This document shows positions 24,436-33,208 of a stretch of DNA of 64,000 nucleotides, in pieces. Every line of letters starts with the position of its first letter. The stretch's first letter is position 1. Position numbers and translations under genes: made by a program. Location of the stretch: positions 3,286,001 through 3,350,000 of the forward strand of contig NZ_CP108067.1 in the NCBI RefSeq assembly GCF_036178145.1, read 5' to 3'. The notes under the pieces were generated by a model. It searched no databases. It saw only the letters and a program-made list of their open reading frames with translations, and was not told the origin of the DNA. The stretch comes from Streptomyces sp. NBC_00273. GTDB taxonomy: Bacteria > Actinomycetota > Actinomycetes > Streptomycetales > Streptomycetaceae.

Positions 24436-26406
24436 CTACTTGCCGTCAGCATGAGCGGCAGCGTCGATCGCGGCGAGCGAGCGGCGTACCTGGTTGCGGT
24501 CCGTGGTGTACCAGAAGTCCGGCAGCGTCGCGCGCAGGAAGCTCCCGTACCGGGCCGTCGCCAACCGGGGGTCCAGGACCGCGACGACGCCCCGGTCACC
24601 CGAGGCCCGTACGAGACGGCCCGCACCCTGCGCCATCAGCAGCGCGGCATGCGTGGCCGCCACGGCCATGAAGCCGTTGCCGCCGTGCTCCTCGACCGAC
24701 TTCTGGCGGGCGCTCATCAGCGGGTCGTCGGGGCGCGGGAAGGGGATCCGGTCCATGACCACGAGCTGGCAGCTGGGCCCGGGCACGTCCACGCCCTGCC
24801 AGAGCGAGAGCGTCCCGAACAGGCAGGTCTTCGGGTCGGCGGCGAAGGACTTGATCAGCTCGCCGAGGGTCTCCTCGCCCTGGAGCAGGATCGGGTTGTC
24901 GAGCCGGCCGCGCAGCTCTTCGGCGGCCGCCTTGGCGCCGCGCATGGAGGAGAAGAGACCGAGGGTGCGGCCACCGGCCGCCTCGATCAGCTCGGCGAGC
25001 TCGTCCATCATGTCGCCACGCGTTCCCTCGCGGCCCGGCGTGGCCAGGTGCTTGGCGACGTAGAGGATGCCCTGCTTGGGGTAGTCGAAGGGCGAGCCGA
25101 CGTCGAGGCCGCGCCAGACGGGTACGTCGTCGCCCTCGACCCCCTCGGGGGACAGGCCCAGGGAGGCCGCGACCCCGTTGAAGTCACCGCCCAGCTTGAG
25201 GGTGGCGGAGGTCAGGACCACGGAGCGGTCCTCGAACAGCTTCTCGCGCAACAGGCCGGACACCGACAGGGGGGCGACGCGGAGGGTGGCGCCGAAGCGG
25301 TCGTGGCGCTCGTACCAGACCACGTCGTACTCGGAGCCGTTGGTGATCCGCTCCGCCACCCCGTGGATGCTCTCCACCGCGGCCAGTGCCTGCTTGCGCA
25401 CCGCATCCTCGTCGTGGACGGACTTGTCCCGGGTCGCGCCGATCGCCGAGATCACGTTGCGCGAGGCGTCCCGCAGGGACATCAGCGCGTAGCCGAGGTC
25501 CTCGGGGATCTGCTCCAGCCGCCCCGGGAGCGCCAGCTCCATGACCCGCTCGAAGGTTTCGGAGGCGGTCTGCAGGGCGTCCGCGGTCTTCTCGTCGACC
25601 AGCTTGGCGGCACGCTTCACGGCCCGGTTGACCTGGCCCGGGGTGAGCTCGCCGGTGGCGACCCCGGTCACCCGGGAGACCAGCTCGTGGGCCTCGTCCA
25701 CGATCAGCAACTCGTGCTGCGGCAGCACGGGGGCGCCCTCGATGGCGTCGATGGCGAGCAGGGCGTGGTTGGTGACGACCACGTCCGCGAGCTTGGCCCG
25801 CTCACGCGCAGCCTCCGCGAAGCACTCGGCGCCGTACGCGCACTTCGTCGCGCCCAGGCACTCGCGGGAGGAGACGGAGATCTGAGACCAGGCCTTGTCC
25901 GAAACACCCGGGGTCAGGTCGTCGCGGTCGCCGGTCTCCGTCTCGTCCGCCCAGTCGCGCATGCGCAGCAGGTCCTGGCCGAGCTTGCTGGTGGGCGCGG
26001 CCGCCTCGAACTGGTCGAAGAGTCCGTCCTCCTCGTCCTGCGGAGCGCCCTCGTGCAGGCGGTGCAGGCACAGGTAGTTGGACCGGCCCTTGAGCATGGC
26101 GAACTGAGGGCGGCGGCGCAGCTGCGGATGCAGCGCCTCCACCGTCCGGGGCAGATCGCGCTCGACGAGCTGCCGCTGGAGGGCGAGGGTCGCCGTGGCG
26201 ACGACCACGCGCTCACCGTGCGCGAGGGCCGGCACCAAATAGCCGAGGGACTTACCGGTGCCGGTACCGGCCTGGATCAGCCGGTGGGAGTTGTCGTCGA
26301 TCGCTTCGGCAACGGCTTCGGCCATGGCCACCTGGCCGGGGCGCTCCGTGCCGCCGACGGCGGAGACGGCAGCGTGCAGCAGGTCGGGGAGGGAGGGCTT
26401 CGTCAT
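24436..26406 (-). CDS. dinG: DinG/XPD-type ATP-dependent DNA helicase
   Basis: 656 residues from ATG 26406. Walker A 'IQAGTGTGKSLGYL', Walker B 'LLIVDEAHEL', motif 'VVLTSATLKLGGDF', and the C-terminal 'MAQGAGRLVRASGDRGVVAVLDPR' (motif VI). Four cysteines between motifs I and II ('NYLCLH', 'RECLGATKCAYGAEC') can hold the 4Fe-4S cluster typical of XPD/DinG helicases. It unwinds 5' to 3', acting on R-loops or damaged DNA. Its position next to lexA fits a DNA damage role, but I see no SOS box directly before it. The E. coli symbol is used by analogy. Confidence 0.88.
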   Translation of the reverse strand: MTKPSLPDLLHAAVSAVGGTERPGQVAMAEAVAEAIDDNSHRLIQAGTGTGKSLGYLVPALAHGERVVVATATLALQRQLVERDLPRTVEALHPQLRRRPQFAMLKGRSNYLCLHRLHEGAPQDEEDGLFDQFEAAAPTSKLGQDLLRMRDWADETETGDRDDLTPGVSDKAWSQISVSSRECLGATKCAYGAECFAEAARERAKLADVVVTNHALLAIDAIEGAPVLPQHELLIVDEAHELVSRVTGVATGELTPGQVNRAVKRAAKLVDEKTADALQTASETFERVMELALPGRLEQIPEDLGYALMSLRDASRNVISAIGATRDKSVHDEDAVRKQALAAVESIHGVAERITNGSEYDVVWYERHDRFGATLRVAPLSVSGLLREKLFEDRSVVLTSATLKLGGDFNGVAASLGLSPEGVEGDDVPVWRGLDVGSPFDYPKQGILYVAKHLATPGREGTRGDMMDELAELIEAAGGRTLGLFSSMRGAKAAAEELRGRLDNPILLQGEETLGELIKSFAADPKTCLFGTLSLWQGVDVPGPSCQLVVMDRIPFPRPDDPLMSARQKSVEEHGGNGFMAVAATHAALLMAQGAGRLVRASGDRGVVAVLDPRLATARYGSFLRATLPDFWYTTDRNQVRRSLAAIDAAAHADGK

Positions 26407-26458
26407 AGCACTGCCAACCCTACGGGGCCGCACTGACAGCGAGCGCATCGGCGAGCAA

Positions 26459-28387
26459 TCATGGCCGGTACAGGGGGTTCGGTACGGTGCCGTGCTGCAC
26501 GGCGTGCGGACGGTCGGGCCGATCGCGGTAGCCGTCTTCGTAGAGCCGGTTCCGGTTCAGGCAGAGCCGCCCGATGCGCTCGCCGAGCAGGTCGAAGAGC
26601 TCGTAGCGGTCCTTGAGCTCGGGGAAGCGGGCCTGGTGGCGCAGGATCTCCGCCCGTACGAGGGACCAGAACGTGCTCTCCGGGACGCCGAGCCCGTCCT
26701 CGCACAGGGCCGAGAGGTAGCGGAAGACGCCGACGAACAGCCCGGAGTGGATGAACTGGGGCAGGAAGTCGGCGGGCTCGGTGAGCAGGACCGCTCGGAC
26801 CTCGTCGGGCAGGGACGCGAGCTCGGGCAGCGGTTCGTCGGTGATGTTGACGTCGTCCACGAAGTCCTTGACCGCGAGCCGGACCGGGACGTCGTGCTCG
26901 TCGAAGATCACGATGGTGTTCTCGCCGTGCGGGGAGAAGACGGTGCCGTAGCGGTAGAGGAAGTGGAGCAGCGGGGGCAGGAGGGCGGCGAAGAGGCGCT
27001 GGAGCCAGACCGTGGGGGTCAGACCGGACCGGGCCACGAGCTCGGCGGTGAAGGACCGGCCGCGCGGGTCGGTGTGGAGGAGGGCGGCGAGCGTGCGGGC
27101 GCGCTCGCCGGGTGCCAGCAGACCGGTGAGGGGCTCGCGCCAGATCGCGCCGAGGAGCTCCTTGTACTGGTACGGGACCTCGGGGAGCGCGTCGTAGACG
27201 GGATGGCGGACGGTGACGGAGGCGACCTCGCCGAGCAGGACGACCCGGCACTCGTCGCTGAGGAAGGGGTCGCCGTCGCGGAGGGAGTGGATCCAGGCGG
27301 TAACGGCCGGGGCCGCGAGCGCGAGGTCGCAGGGCAGTCCGCGCCAGACCATGGTGTTGAAGACGGAGAGCGGGAGTTTGACGCTGTGCCGGTCGGGCCG
27401 GCTGAGGTTGAGGAAGGTGCGGACGGACTGTTGCGGGAGACGCAGGTCGGGATCGGCGGGGAGCGGTACCAGGGCGCCGGAGGCGAGCGCCGGGGCGAAG
27501 AGGGGGAGGACGACCTCGTCCCACTGCCAGGGGTGGACCGGGAGGTAGAGGTAGTGGAGCGGATCGAGGCCGCGGTCGCGCAGGGACCGGTCGAAGGCGG
27601 CCCGGGTGACCGGGTCGAGCTCGGCGGTGTAGAGGTGGGCGGGGTCCTCCAGGCCGGCGGTCCCGCGGTAGGCGGCGAGCGAGGTGTGGGCGGCGAGCCA
27701 GGGCAGCCGCTGGCGGGTGCGCGCCTCGGGGGCCCATGCGGCGGTGTCGGAGGCGGAGAGTCCGATGCGGCCCTTGTTGGGGACGAGCCAGGGGTGGCCG
27801 GTCTGATGGCCTTCGAGGGCGGCGTAGTCGAGGTCGGCGAGGACGTCGGCGGTGAGTGCGGTGTGGTCGAGCCGGGCGTCGGCGGTGAGGGTGGCGCTGA
27901 GCTCGCGGACGAGGTGACCGAGGGTGGGTCCGTCGAGGCCGAGGAGGGTGCGGGCCCGGATGAGGAAGGCGTACGGGTCTCCGAAGGCGGTCGGGCTCCC
28001 GAGGCCGGCCGGCGCGGCAGGTGAGGGCGGCGAGGGCGGTGCCGGTGCCGGTGCCGGTGCCGGTGCCGGTGGGGTCAGGGTGATCGTGTCCGGGGTGACG
28101 TGCCAGCTGCCGTACGAGCCTCGGCGGGCGCGGAAGCCGAGGCTGCTGCCGTCGTCGAGGGTCAGGGTCCAGGCGTCCCCGGCGGCCGCCGGTGCGGGGG
28201 CGGGGGCGGGGGCGGGGGCGGGACGGATGATCTCCTCGTAGGCGAACTCGCCGAGCATCTTGGCGAGCAGCCGGCGAGCGGCGAAGTCCCAGGTCCCGCG
28301 GTTGAGTTCGGGCGGCGTGCAGGGGTGCTGGGGCGACGGCGGCACGGCTGGTTCGGCCGCGTGGGGGGCTGCGGGGATGTTCGGCAC
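26459..28387 (-). CDS. IucA/IucC-family NIS siderophore synthetase (second, distal)
   Basis: 642 residues from GTG 28387, with gaggag six bases upstream. Family motifs: 'GHPWLVPNKGRIGLSASD' (substrate/ATP loop), 'LPVHPWQWDEVVLPLF', 'SVKLPLSVFNTMVWRG', and 'YGTVFSPHGENTIVIFDEHDVPVRLAVKDF' with the HGEN motif near the metal-nucleotide site. These enzymes adenylate a carboxylate (citrate or derivative) and couple it to an amine or alcohol. Residues ~65-110 contain two (Pro-Ala)n runs encoded by hexanucleotide repeats, which is odd for the family. Last gene of the four-gene operon that starts at 33018. Confidence 0.92.
   Translation of the reverse strand: MPNIPAAPHAAEPAVPPSPQHPCTPPELNRGTWDFAARRLLAKMLGEFAYEEIIRPAPAPAPAPAPAAAGDAWTLTLDDGSSLGFRARRGSYGSWHVTPDTITLTPPAPAPAPAPAPPSPPSPAAPAGLGSPTAFGDPYAFLIRARTLLGLDGPTLGHLVRELSATLTADARLDHTALTADVLADLDYAALEGHQTGHPWLVPNKGRIGLSASDTAAWAPEARTRQRLPWLAAHTSLAAYRGTAGLEDPAHLYTAELDPVTRAAFDRSLRDRGLDPLHYLYLPVHPWQWDEVVLPLFAPALASGALVPLPADPDLRLPQQSVRTFLNLSRPDRHSVKLPLSVFNTMVWRGLPCDLALAAPAVTAWIHSLRDGDPFLSDECRVVLLGEVASVTVRHPVYDALPEVPYQYKELLGAIWREPLTGLLAPGERARTLAALLHTDPRGRSFTAELVARSGLTPTVWLQRLFAALLPPLLHFLYRYGTVFSPHGENTIVIFDEHDVPVRLAVKDFVDDVNITDEPLPELASLPDEVRAVLLTEPADFLPQFIHSGLFVGVFRYLSALCEDGLGVPESTFWSLVRAEILRHQARFPELKDRYELFDLLGERIGRLCLNRNRLYEDGYRDRPDRPHAVQHGTVPNPLYRP
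28038..28067. repeat. (GGTGCC)5 hexanucleotide tract inside the distal NIS gene
   Basis: Five perfect copies, encoding a (Pro-Ala)n run near residue 110 of the protein on the minus strand. Slippage would change length by two residues without breaking the frame. Confidence 0.85.
28196..28219. repeat. (GGGGGC)4 hexanucleotide tract inside the distal NIS gene
   Basis: Four perfect copies encode a second (Pro-Ala)n run near residue 60. G-tracts of this kind could also form G-quadruplex structure on the plus strand. Confidence 0.85.
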
Positions 28388-28407
28388 GTGACTCCTCGTA
28401 GGTCGGG

Positions 28408-28431
28408 AACTTTGCTTGGCTACGCAGAGTT
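28408..28431. promoter_or_regulatory. Dyad upstream of the distal NIS gene
   Basis: AACTTTGC (28408-28415), eight bases, GCAGAGTT (28424-28431); 7 of 8 positions pair. It lies 21 bp before the GTG start in the only sizeable gap of the operon (99 bp). It does not match the iron-box TTAGGTTAGGCTAACCTAA. It could be an internal operator or mRNA hairpin. Confidence 0.35.
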
Positions 28432-28486
28432 ATCGAAGGGAGAGGTGCGGAGCTGCCGACGACGGTCGGGGTTTGCGGGGCGGCAC

Positions 28487-29200
28487 TCAGAGGAGATTGC
28501 GCAGTACCCGCTCCCGGATCATCAGGGCGGCCCGCTTCTCGGGAAGGTCGATTTCCGCGGAGCAGCGGAAACCGGAGTTCAGGAAGGCTGATACGGAGGG
28601 GGTGTTGCGGATGTCCGGTTCCGCGAGGACGCGTGTGCAGCGGGGACGGTTGCCGAGGACCAGGTCGGCGACGGCACGCAGCAGAGCTGTTCCCAGTCCG
28701 CGGCCGCGGTTCGTGCCGTCTCCGATGAGCAGGTGGATACCCATGTCGTGGGGGCGCGCCGGGTAGTGCCCGGAGAGCGGGTCGAGGTCGGCCCGGTAGA
28801 TCTCCCAGTAACTCATCGGCGTGCCGTCGAGGAGGCCGAGGCAAGGGATGCTGTGGCCGTCGCCGTCGAGCTGGACCCGCAGGTGGGCGGCGGTGACCGC
28901 GGCGGGGCCCGCAAGCTCCCAGTAGGCGGCCACCTCGGGATCGTTCATCCAGCCGGTGAGTAGCTCCAGGTCACGGCCGGGTCGCACGGGTTCGAGGCGG
29001 AATGCTCCGGCGGGTGTGGTGACGCTGCCCCAGATGGCGGGGGAATCGAGCAGGTCGGCCTCGGCGAGCAAGGGCAACAGCTCCGCGTTGAGGCGTTGTG
29101 CGCGCCTTCCGCCGGCGACTTCGACGACGCCGGTGGCGGTGCGTGGGTCGTGGGCGGAGCGCGCGGCTGGAGCTGGGGCTGAAGTGTCGGTGGAGGGCAT
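28487..29200 (-). CDS. GNAT acyltransferase, siderophore (IucB/RhbD-like) type
   Basis: 237 residues from ATG 29200 (ggagaagag upstream). After a ~50-residue disordered start, 'GAFRLEPVRPGRDLELLTGWMNDPEVAAYWEL' and 'HDMGIHLLIGDGTNRGRGLGTALLRAVADLVL' give the acetyl-CoA loop (RGRGLG) and the Trp/His pattern of AlcB/IucB-like acetyltransferases, which acylate an N-hydroxylated diamine. It sits between two NIS synthetases, so acyl transfer onto a siderophore building block is the natural role. No N-hydroxylase gene lies beside it. Confidence 0.87.
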   Translation of the reverse strand: MPSTDTSAPAPAARSAHDPRTATGVVEVAGGRRAQRLNAELLPLLAEADLLDSPAIWGSVTTPAGAFRLEPVRPGRDLELLTGWMNDPEVAAYWELAGPAAVTAAHLRVQLDGDGHSIPCLGLLDGTPMSYWEIYRADLDPLSGHYPARPHDMGIHLLIGDGTNRGRGLGTALLRAVADLVLGNRPRCTRVLAEPDIRNTPSVSAFLNSGFRCSAEIDLPEKRAALMIRERVLRNLL

Positions 29201-29232
29201 CGGGGGCTCTTCTCCGCGTCGGCGCCGACGCG

Positions 29233-31521
29233 TCAATCGTGAAGGGGGTTGGTGATGGTGACGTAGACGGACTGTGTGTCGACGGGGCCGACCAGCTCGT
29301 CGAGGCCGCCCAGGCGGGTGAGCAGATTCGCCTTGCAGCGCAGGGTGGGCGAGTCGAGCAGCCGTGCGGGGAGCGGGCCGAGTCCGGCGGCCTTGGCGAG
29401 GAAACGGCGGAAGGCGGCGAGGAGGACCCGTTCGTCCGCGAGCCGCTGGGATCCGAAGGCGCCGATGAGGCCGAGCACGTTGTTGATGCCGAGGTAGTAG
29501 GCGAAGCGTTCGTCGGTGACGGCGTCGGACACGAAGGTGTCGCTGGCGCTGCCGATGCCGGGGAGCCGGTGCTCCAGTTCCGCGCGGCGAGATTCGCGGA
29601 AGTAGTAGCCCTGGTTGTCGCGGTAGCGGCCGCCGATCGGCCAGCCGGCCGGGTCGAGGAGCACCAGGGTGTTCTGTTGGTGCGCTTCGAGGGCGATACC
29701 GGCGAGCGCATCGAAGGCGAGGACCGGCAGCACCACGTGGTCGAGGTAGCGCAGGAACCACTCGGCGGCGACGGCCGACGTGGTGTGGCCGGTGGCGGTG
29801 GCGAGTCCGGTGACGAGTTCGGCGAGGCGGGAGCTCATGGTGGTCCGGCCGGGCCACGGGCGGGGGGCGGTGAGTGCGGCGATGCAGACCGGGTCGTCGC
29901 CAGAACGGAAGGGGTTGTGGCGCAGCAGGGCGTCGAGTCCGGGCACGGGGGTTCCGTCCGGGGCGTCCACGGCGACCCAGGCGGGGTCGCGGACGATGTC
30001 GAAAGCGGGGTGGGACGCCTGCCACTGCTCGGCGAGGCCGGTGCGGAGCAGCCGGTGTACCTCGACACCGCGGTGGAGTTCCTTGCGGAGGTTCTCGCGG
30101 CGGGAGTTGGTGATGCGCAGGCCCAGGGAGAGCTTGAGCATCGCGGGGGCGCCCGGGCGGTGGACGGTGCGGACGGAGGAGGTGGGGTACCAGGGCTCGC
30201 CGTGCGGGCCGAGGTCGTGCAGAAGTCCCGCGTCAAGGAGGGCGGAGACGGCGGGGCGCCGGAGCAGGTCATGGGCCTGCCAGGGGTGTAGGGGAAGGGG
30301 GGTGGTGCCGCCCGGCAGCGGGAGCCCGGGGGCGAGTCGGCCGAGGAGTTGTGGGGCGGAGACGGGGCGGCCGCTCTCGGTCCAGGCCGATTCGCTCGCG
30401 AGAGCCGCGGGTTCGACCGCGAACCAGTGCAAGGGGAAGGAGCCGTGGAGTTCGGGTGAGTAGCGGCGTACCTCGGCCTCGGAGAGTCCTTCACGGCTCT
30501 TCGGGTCCGGCTGGAGGGGGTGACCGAGGAGGAGCGCCTGCTCGGCGGTGAGGAATCGGTCCCCGCCAATGGGGGCCGGGGCGGCGGGGCGTTCCCGCCG
30601 GTCGGCGATGAATTCGGCGGTGCGGCGCACCGAGTCGGCAACCCGGCCGACGAGGTCGGCGGCGCCTCGACCACCGCTCGTGCCTTCACGGGCGATGAGC
30701 GCGGCGATGGTGACGGCGTCGAGGGAGGGCGCGGCAGCGGTCGTGCCTTCGAGTCGGACCGCACCGAATCGGTGCCAGCCGGCGTGGGACCAGTGGCGGA
30801 CCGGGACGAGCAGGGCGGTACCGGAAGCGGGAAGGGGGATGCGCAGGGGGGTGCCGGCCGGGCCGTCGGGGCGGCCGAGACCGGATTCGCGGACCCAGCA
30901 GCGGAGCAGGTTCTCCACGGCCGCGGCCTCGGCGGCGACGGCCGGGTCGGGGTGGTTGAGGAGGTCGGGCAGTGTGGTCGGCTCCAGCCGGAGGGGGCTC
31001 GTCCATCCGGAGCGGGGCCGGGGCGTGCCGTCCTTCTGCCGCGGCACCGTGGCCGTCGCCCCGGCGCCGGTCCCGGTGACGGACGCGGCCGCCACCGGGG
31101 GGAGCTGCTCGGCCGGTGCTCCGGGGGCGCCACCCGGGCGAGGCTGCGGGTGTTCGGCCGTGGCCCCATCGGCGTGGGGTGGCGTGCCGGCCGGGGGCGG
31201 GGTGGGTGCGTCCTCGGCGGGTACGGGCCGGGTCGTCGGGCTGACCGCGGCCCCCGAGCCCTGTGCCTCGGGGGCGTCGGACCGGGGCGGCGTCGGGGAC
31301 GGGGGCTCCGCGGCCTCCCGCAGCGGCGCCGCGGTGCCGGGCGGCGGTGACGGCTGCACCGGGGCGGCGGCCTCCTCGTGGTCCGGGAGCGGGTGCGGCA
31401 GCGCCTGGGCCGGACCCGCTGCCGCTGGGGCCGGCCCAGGCCCCGGCGGCAGCGGGGCGGGCCGGTCGGGAGACAGCGGCTGGGTCTCCGTGATCGGGGT
31501 GGACTGGTGCGGATCTGGCAT
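29233..31521 (-). CDS. IucA/IucC-family NIS siderophore synthetase (first, proximal)
   Basis: 762 residues from ATG 31521 (gagga upstream). Residues 1-170 are a Pro/Ala-rich, low-complexity extension not usual in the family. The core has 'LLGHPLQPDPKSREGLS', 'PLHPWQAHDLLR', 'LKLSLGLRITNSRRENLRKELHRG' and 'ALEAHQQNTLVLLDPAGWPIGGRYRDNQGYYF', the ordered motifs of NIS synthetases. It would condense a carboxylic acid with the diamine made by the upstream aminotransferase. Starts 21 bp after the aminotransferase stop and ends 32 bp before the acyltransferase, so one transcript is likely. Confidence 0.92.
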   Translation of the reverse strand: MPDPHQSTPITETQPLSPDRPAPLPPGPGPAPAAAGPAQALPHPLPDHEEAAAPVQPSPPPGTAAPLREAAEPPSPTPPRSDAPEAQGSGAAVSPTTRPVPAEDAPTPPPAGTPPHADGATAEHPQPRPGGAPGAPAEQLPPVAAASVTGTGAGATATVPRQKDGTPRPRSGWTSPLRLEPTTLPDLLNHPDPAVAAEAAAVENLLRCWVRESGLGRPDGPAGTPLRIPLPASGTALLVPVRHWSHAGWHRFGAVRLEGTTAAAPSLDAVTIAALIAREGTSGGRGAADLVGRVADSVRRTAEFIADRRERPAAPAPIGGDRFLTAEQALLLGHPLQPDPKSREGLSEAEVRRYSPELHGSFPLHWFAVEPAALASESAWTESGRPVSAPQLLGRLAPGLPLPGGTTPLPLHPWQAHDLLRRPAVSALLDAGLLHDLGPHGEPWYPTSSVRTVHRPGAPAMLKLSLGLRITNSRRENLRKELHRGVEVHRLLRTGLAEQWQASHPAFDIVRDPAWVAVDAPDGTPVPGLDALLRHNPFRSGDDPVCIAALTAPRPWPGRTTMSSRLAELVTGLATATGHTTSAVAAEWFLRYLDHVVLPVLAFDALAGIALEAHQQNTLVLLDPAGWPIGGRYRDNQGYYFRESRRAELEHRLPGIGSASDTFVSDAVTDERFAYYLGINNVLGLIGAFGSQRLADERVLLAAFRRFLAKAAGLGPLPARLLDSPTLRCKANLLTRLGGLDELVGPVDTQSVYVTITNPLHD

Positions 31522-31542
31522 CGCGGGTCCTCGGGGTGCGTG

Positions 31543-33018
31543 TCAGTGGGTCCGGCGGGCGGCGGCCGGGATGGCGTCGGCCAGGCGGTCGAGGACCGCC
31601 GCGGCCTGCTCGTCGGTGAGGGTCAGCGGAGGAAGGAGGCGCACCACGGCGCCGTGGCGGCCGCCGAGCTCGACGATCAGACCGCGGTCCAGGCACTCCT
31701 GGCGGACGGCAGCGGCGAGGGACGGTGCGGCGGCCCCGGTGTCGGGGTCGATGAGTTCGATGCCGATCATCAGGCCCCGGCCCCGTACCTCTCCGATGCA
31801 GGGATGGCCGCAGGCCAGGCCGCGCAGGGCCGCCAGCATCCGTTCCCCCAGGGCGGCGGCGCGCTCGGCGAGCCGGTTCTCGCGGACGAAGGCGAGCGTG
31901 GCGGTACCGGCGGCCATGGCGAGCTGGTTACCGCGGAAGGTGCCCGCGTGCGCGCCGGGGGCCCAGACGTCCAGGCCGGCCCGATACACGATCACCGCGA
32001 GCGGCAGGCTGCCGCCGATCGCCTTGGAGAGGACCATCACGTCGGGCACCACCCCGGCGTGGTCGACTCCCCAGAAGGCACCGGTCCGGCCGACGCCGGT
32101 CTGCACCTCGTCGGCGATCAGCGGGATCCCGCGCGCCGCGGTGATCTCGCGCATCCGGCGCAGCCAGCCGTCCGGGGCGGGGATCACCCCGCCCTCGCCC
32201 TGTACGGGTTCGACGATCATGCCTGCGGGGGCGGGCACCCCGCCCTTCGGGTCGTCCAGCAGGTTCTCCGTCCAGCGCGCGGAGAGTTCGGCGCCCTCGG
32301 GGCCGCCGACTCCGAACGGGCAACGGAGGTCCTGCGGGTACGGCAGCCGGGTCACCCGTACCCCGGGGGCACCTCCCGAGGCGTCCAAGGCCCCGGCGGT
32401 CATGCCGTGGTAGGCGCCGGTGAAGGCGAGCAGCCCGGGGCGGCCGGTCGCGGTGCGCACCAGTTTGAGGGCGGCTTCCACGGCGTCCGTTCCGGCCGGA
32501 CCGCAGAACTGGATGCGCGCGTCGGCGGCCAGCGCGGGCGGCAGGTTGGCGAACAGCTCGGTGGTGAAGGCGTCCTTGACCGGGGTCGCGAGGTCCAACA
32601 CGTGCAGCGGGGCCCCCGAGTCGAGGACGCCCCGGATGGCTTCGAGCACCACCGGATGGTTGTGCCCGAGGGCGAGCGTGCCTGCGCCGGAGAGGCAGTC
32701 GAGGTAACGCCGCCCGTCGGCCCCCTCGATGGTGAGTCCGCGGGCCCGCACGGGGACGATGGGCAGCGAGCGCGCGTACGTCCGGGCGGCGGACTCCCGC
32801 TGCGCCTGTCTGCGCAGGATGCTCTCAGGAGCGACCGAACCCCCCGGCCCCTCGGTCACGCCCGGGCCGTCCGGGCCGTCCGGGTCCGGTCCCCGGCTTC
32901 CCTGCGGCGGCACTTGAGTCGGGATCTCTGTCGCGGCCGCCGCCGCGGCCGGCTCGGTGACAGCCACGAGTGTCGGTCCTCCCGCACTGATTGCTCTTCC
33001 GGATTGCGTCTCGAACAT
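31543..33018 (-). CDS. Class III aminotransferase, diaminobutyrate--2-oxoglutarate type
   Basis: 491 residues from ATG 33018. The first ~75 residues are Ala/Pro/Gly-rich. The rest is a fold-type I PLP enzyme: 'YLDCLSGAGTLALGHNHPVVLEAI', 'QFCGPAGTDAVEAALKLVRTATGR', 'FTGAYHGMTAGAL', 'PLIADEVQTGVGRTG', and the PLP lysine in 'VMVLSKAIGGSLPLAV'. The 'GPAGTDAVEAALKL' signature matches 2,4-diaminobutyrate aminotransferases such as those opening rhizobactin-type clusters. It would make L-2,4-diaminobutyrate from aspartate semialdehyde. It is the first gene of the NIS operon and is divergent from the protease gene. Confidence 0.88.
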   Translation of the reverse strand: MFETQSGRAISAGGPTLVAVTEPAAAAAATEIPTQVPPQGSRGPDPDGPDGPGVTEGPGGSVAPESILRRQAQRESAARTYARSLPIVPVRARGLTIEGADGRRYLDCLSGAGTLALGHNHPVVLEAIRGVLDSGAPLHVLDLATPVKDAFTTELFANLPPALAADARIQFCGPAGTDAVEAALKLVRTATGRPGLLAFTGAYHGMTAGALDASGGAPGVRVTRLPYPQDLRCPFGVGGPEGAELSARWTENLLDDPKGGVPAPAGMIVEPVQGEGGVIPAPDGWLRRMREITAARGIPLIADEVQTGVGRTGAFWGVDHAGVVPDVMVLSKAIGGSLPLAVIVYRAGLDVWAPGAHAGTFRGNQLAMAAGTATLAFVRENRLAERAAALGERMLAALRGLACGHPCIGEVRGRGLMIGIELIDPDTGAAAPSLAAAVRQECLDRGLIVELGGRHGAVVRLLPPLTLTDEQAAAVLDRLADAIPAAARRTH

Positions 33019-33208
33019 GAACGCTGCTCCCCCATCCCCCGTACGTACCAACGACGGTGACGGCGACGGATCACGGGTTGACTCAAGATCCTTGTCCCGC
33101 AAGGGGAAGAGCGTCAGGAACCACGGCCCCGGCCTGTGTCGTCCTGGGCGACAGCGGCATAGTGGGGGCCTGCACTCCACTCCTCGAACTCCCAGGGGGA
33201 CGAACGAC

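Noticed and set aside
33019..33208. Search for an iron box (DmdR/IdeR) or Zur box in the siderophore operon promoter.
   Set aside because: No sequence resembling TTAGGTTAGGCTAACCTAA or TGAAAATGATTTTCA was found by eye. A matrix scan would be more sensitive.
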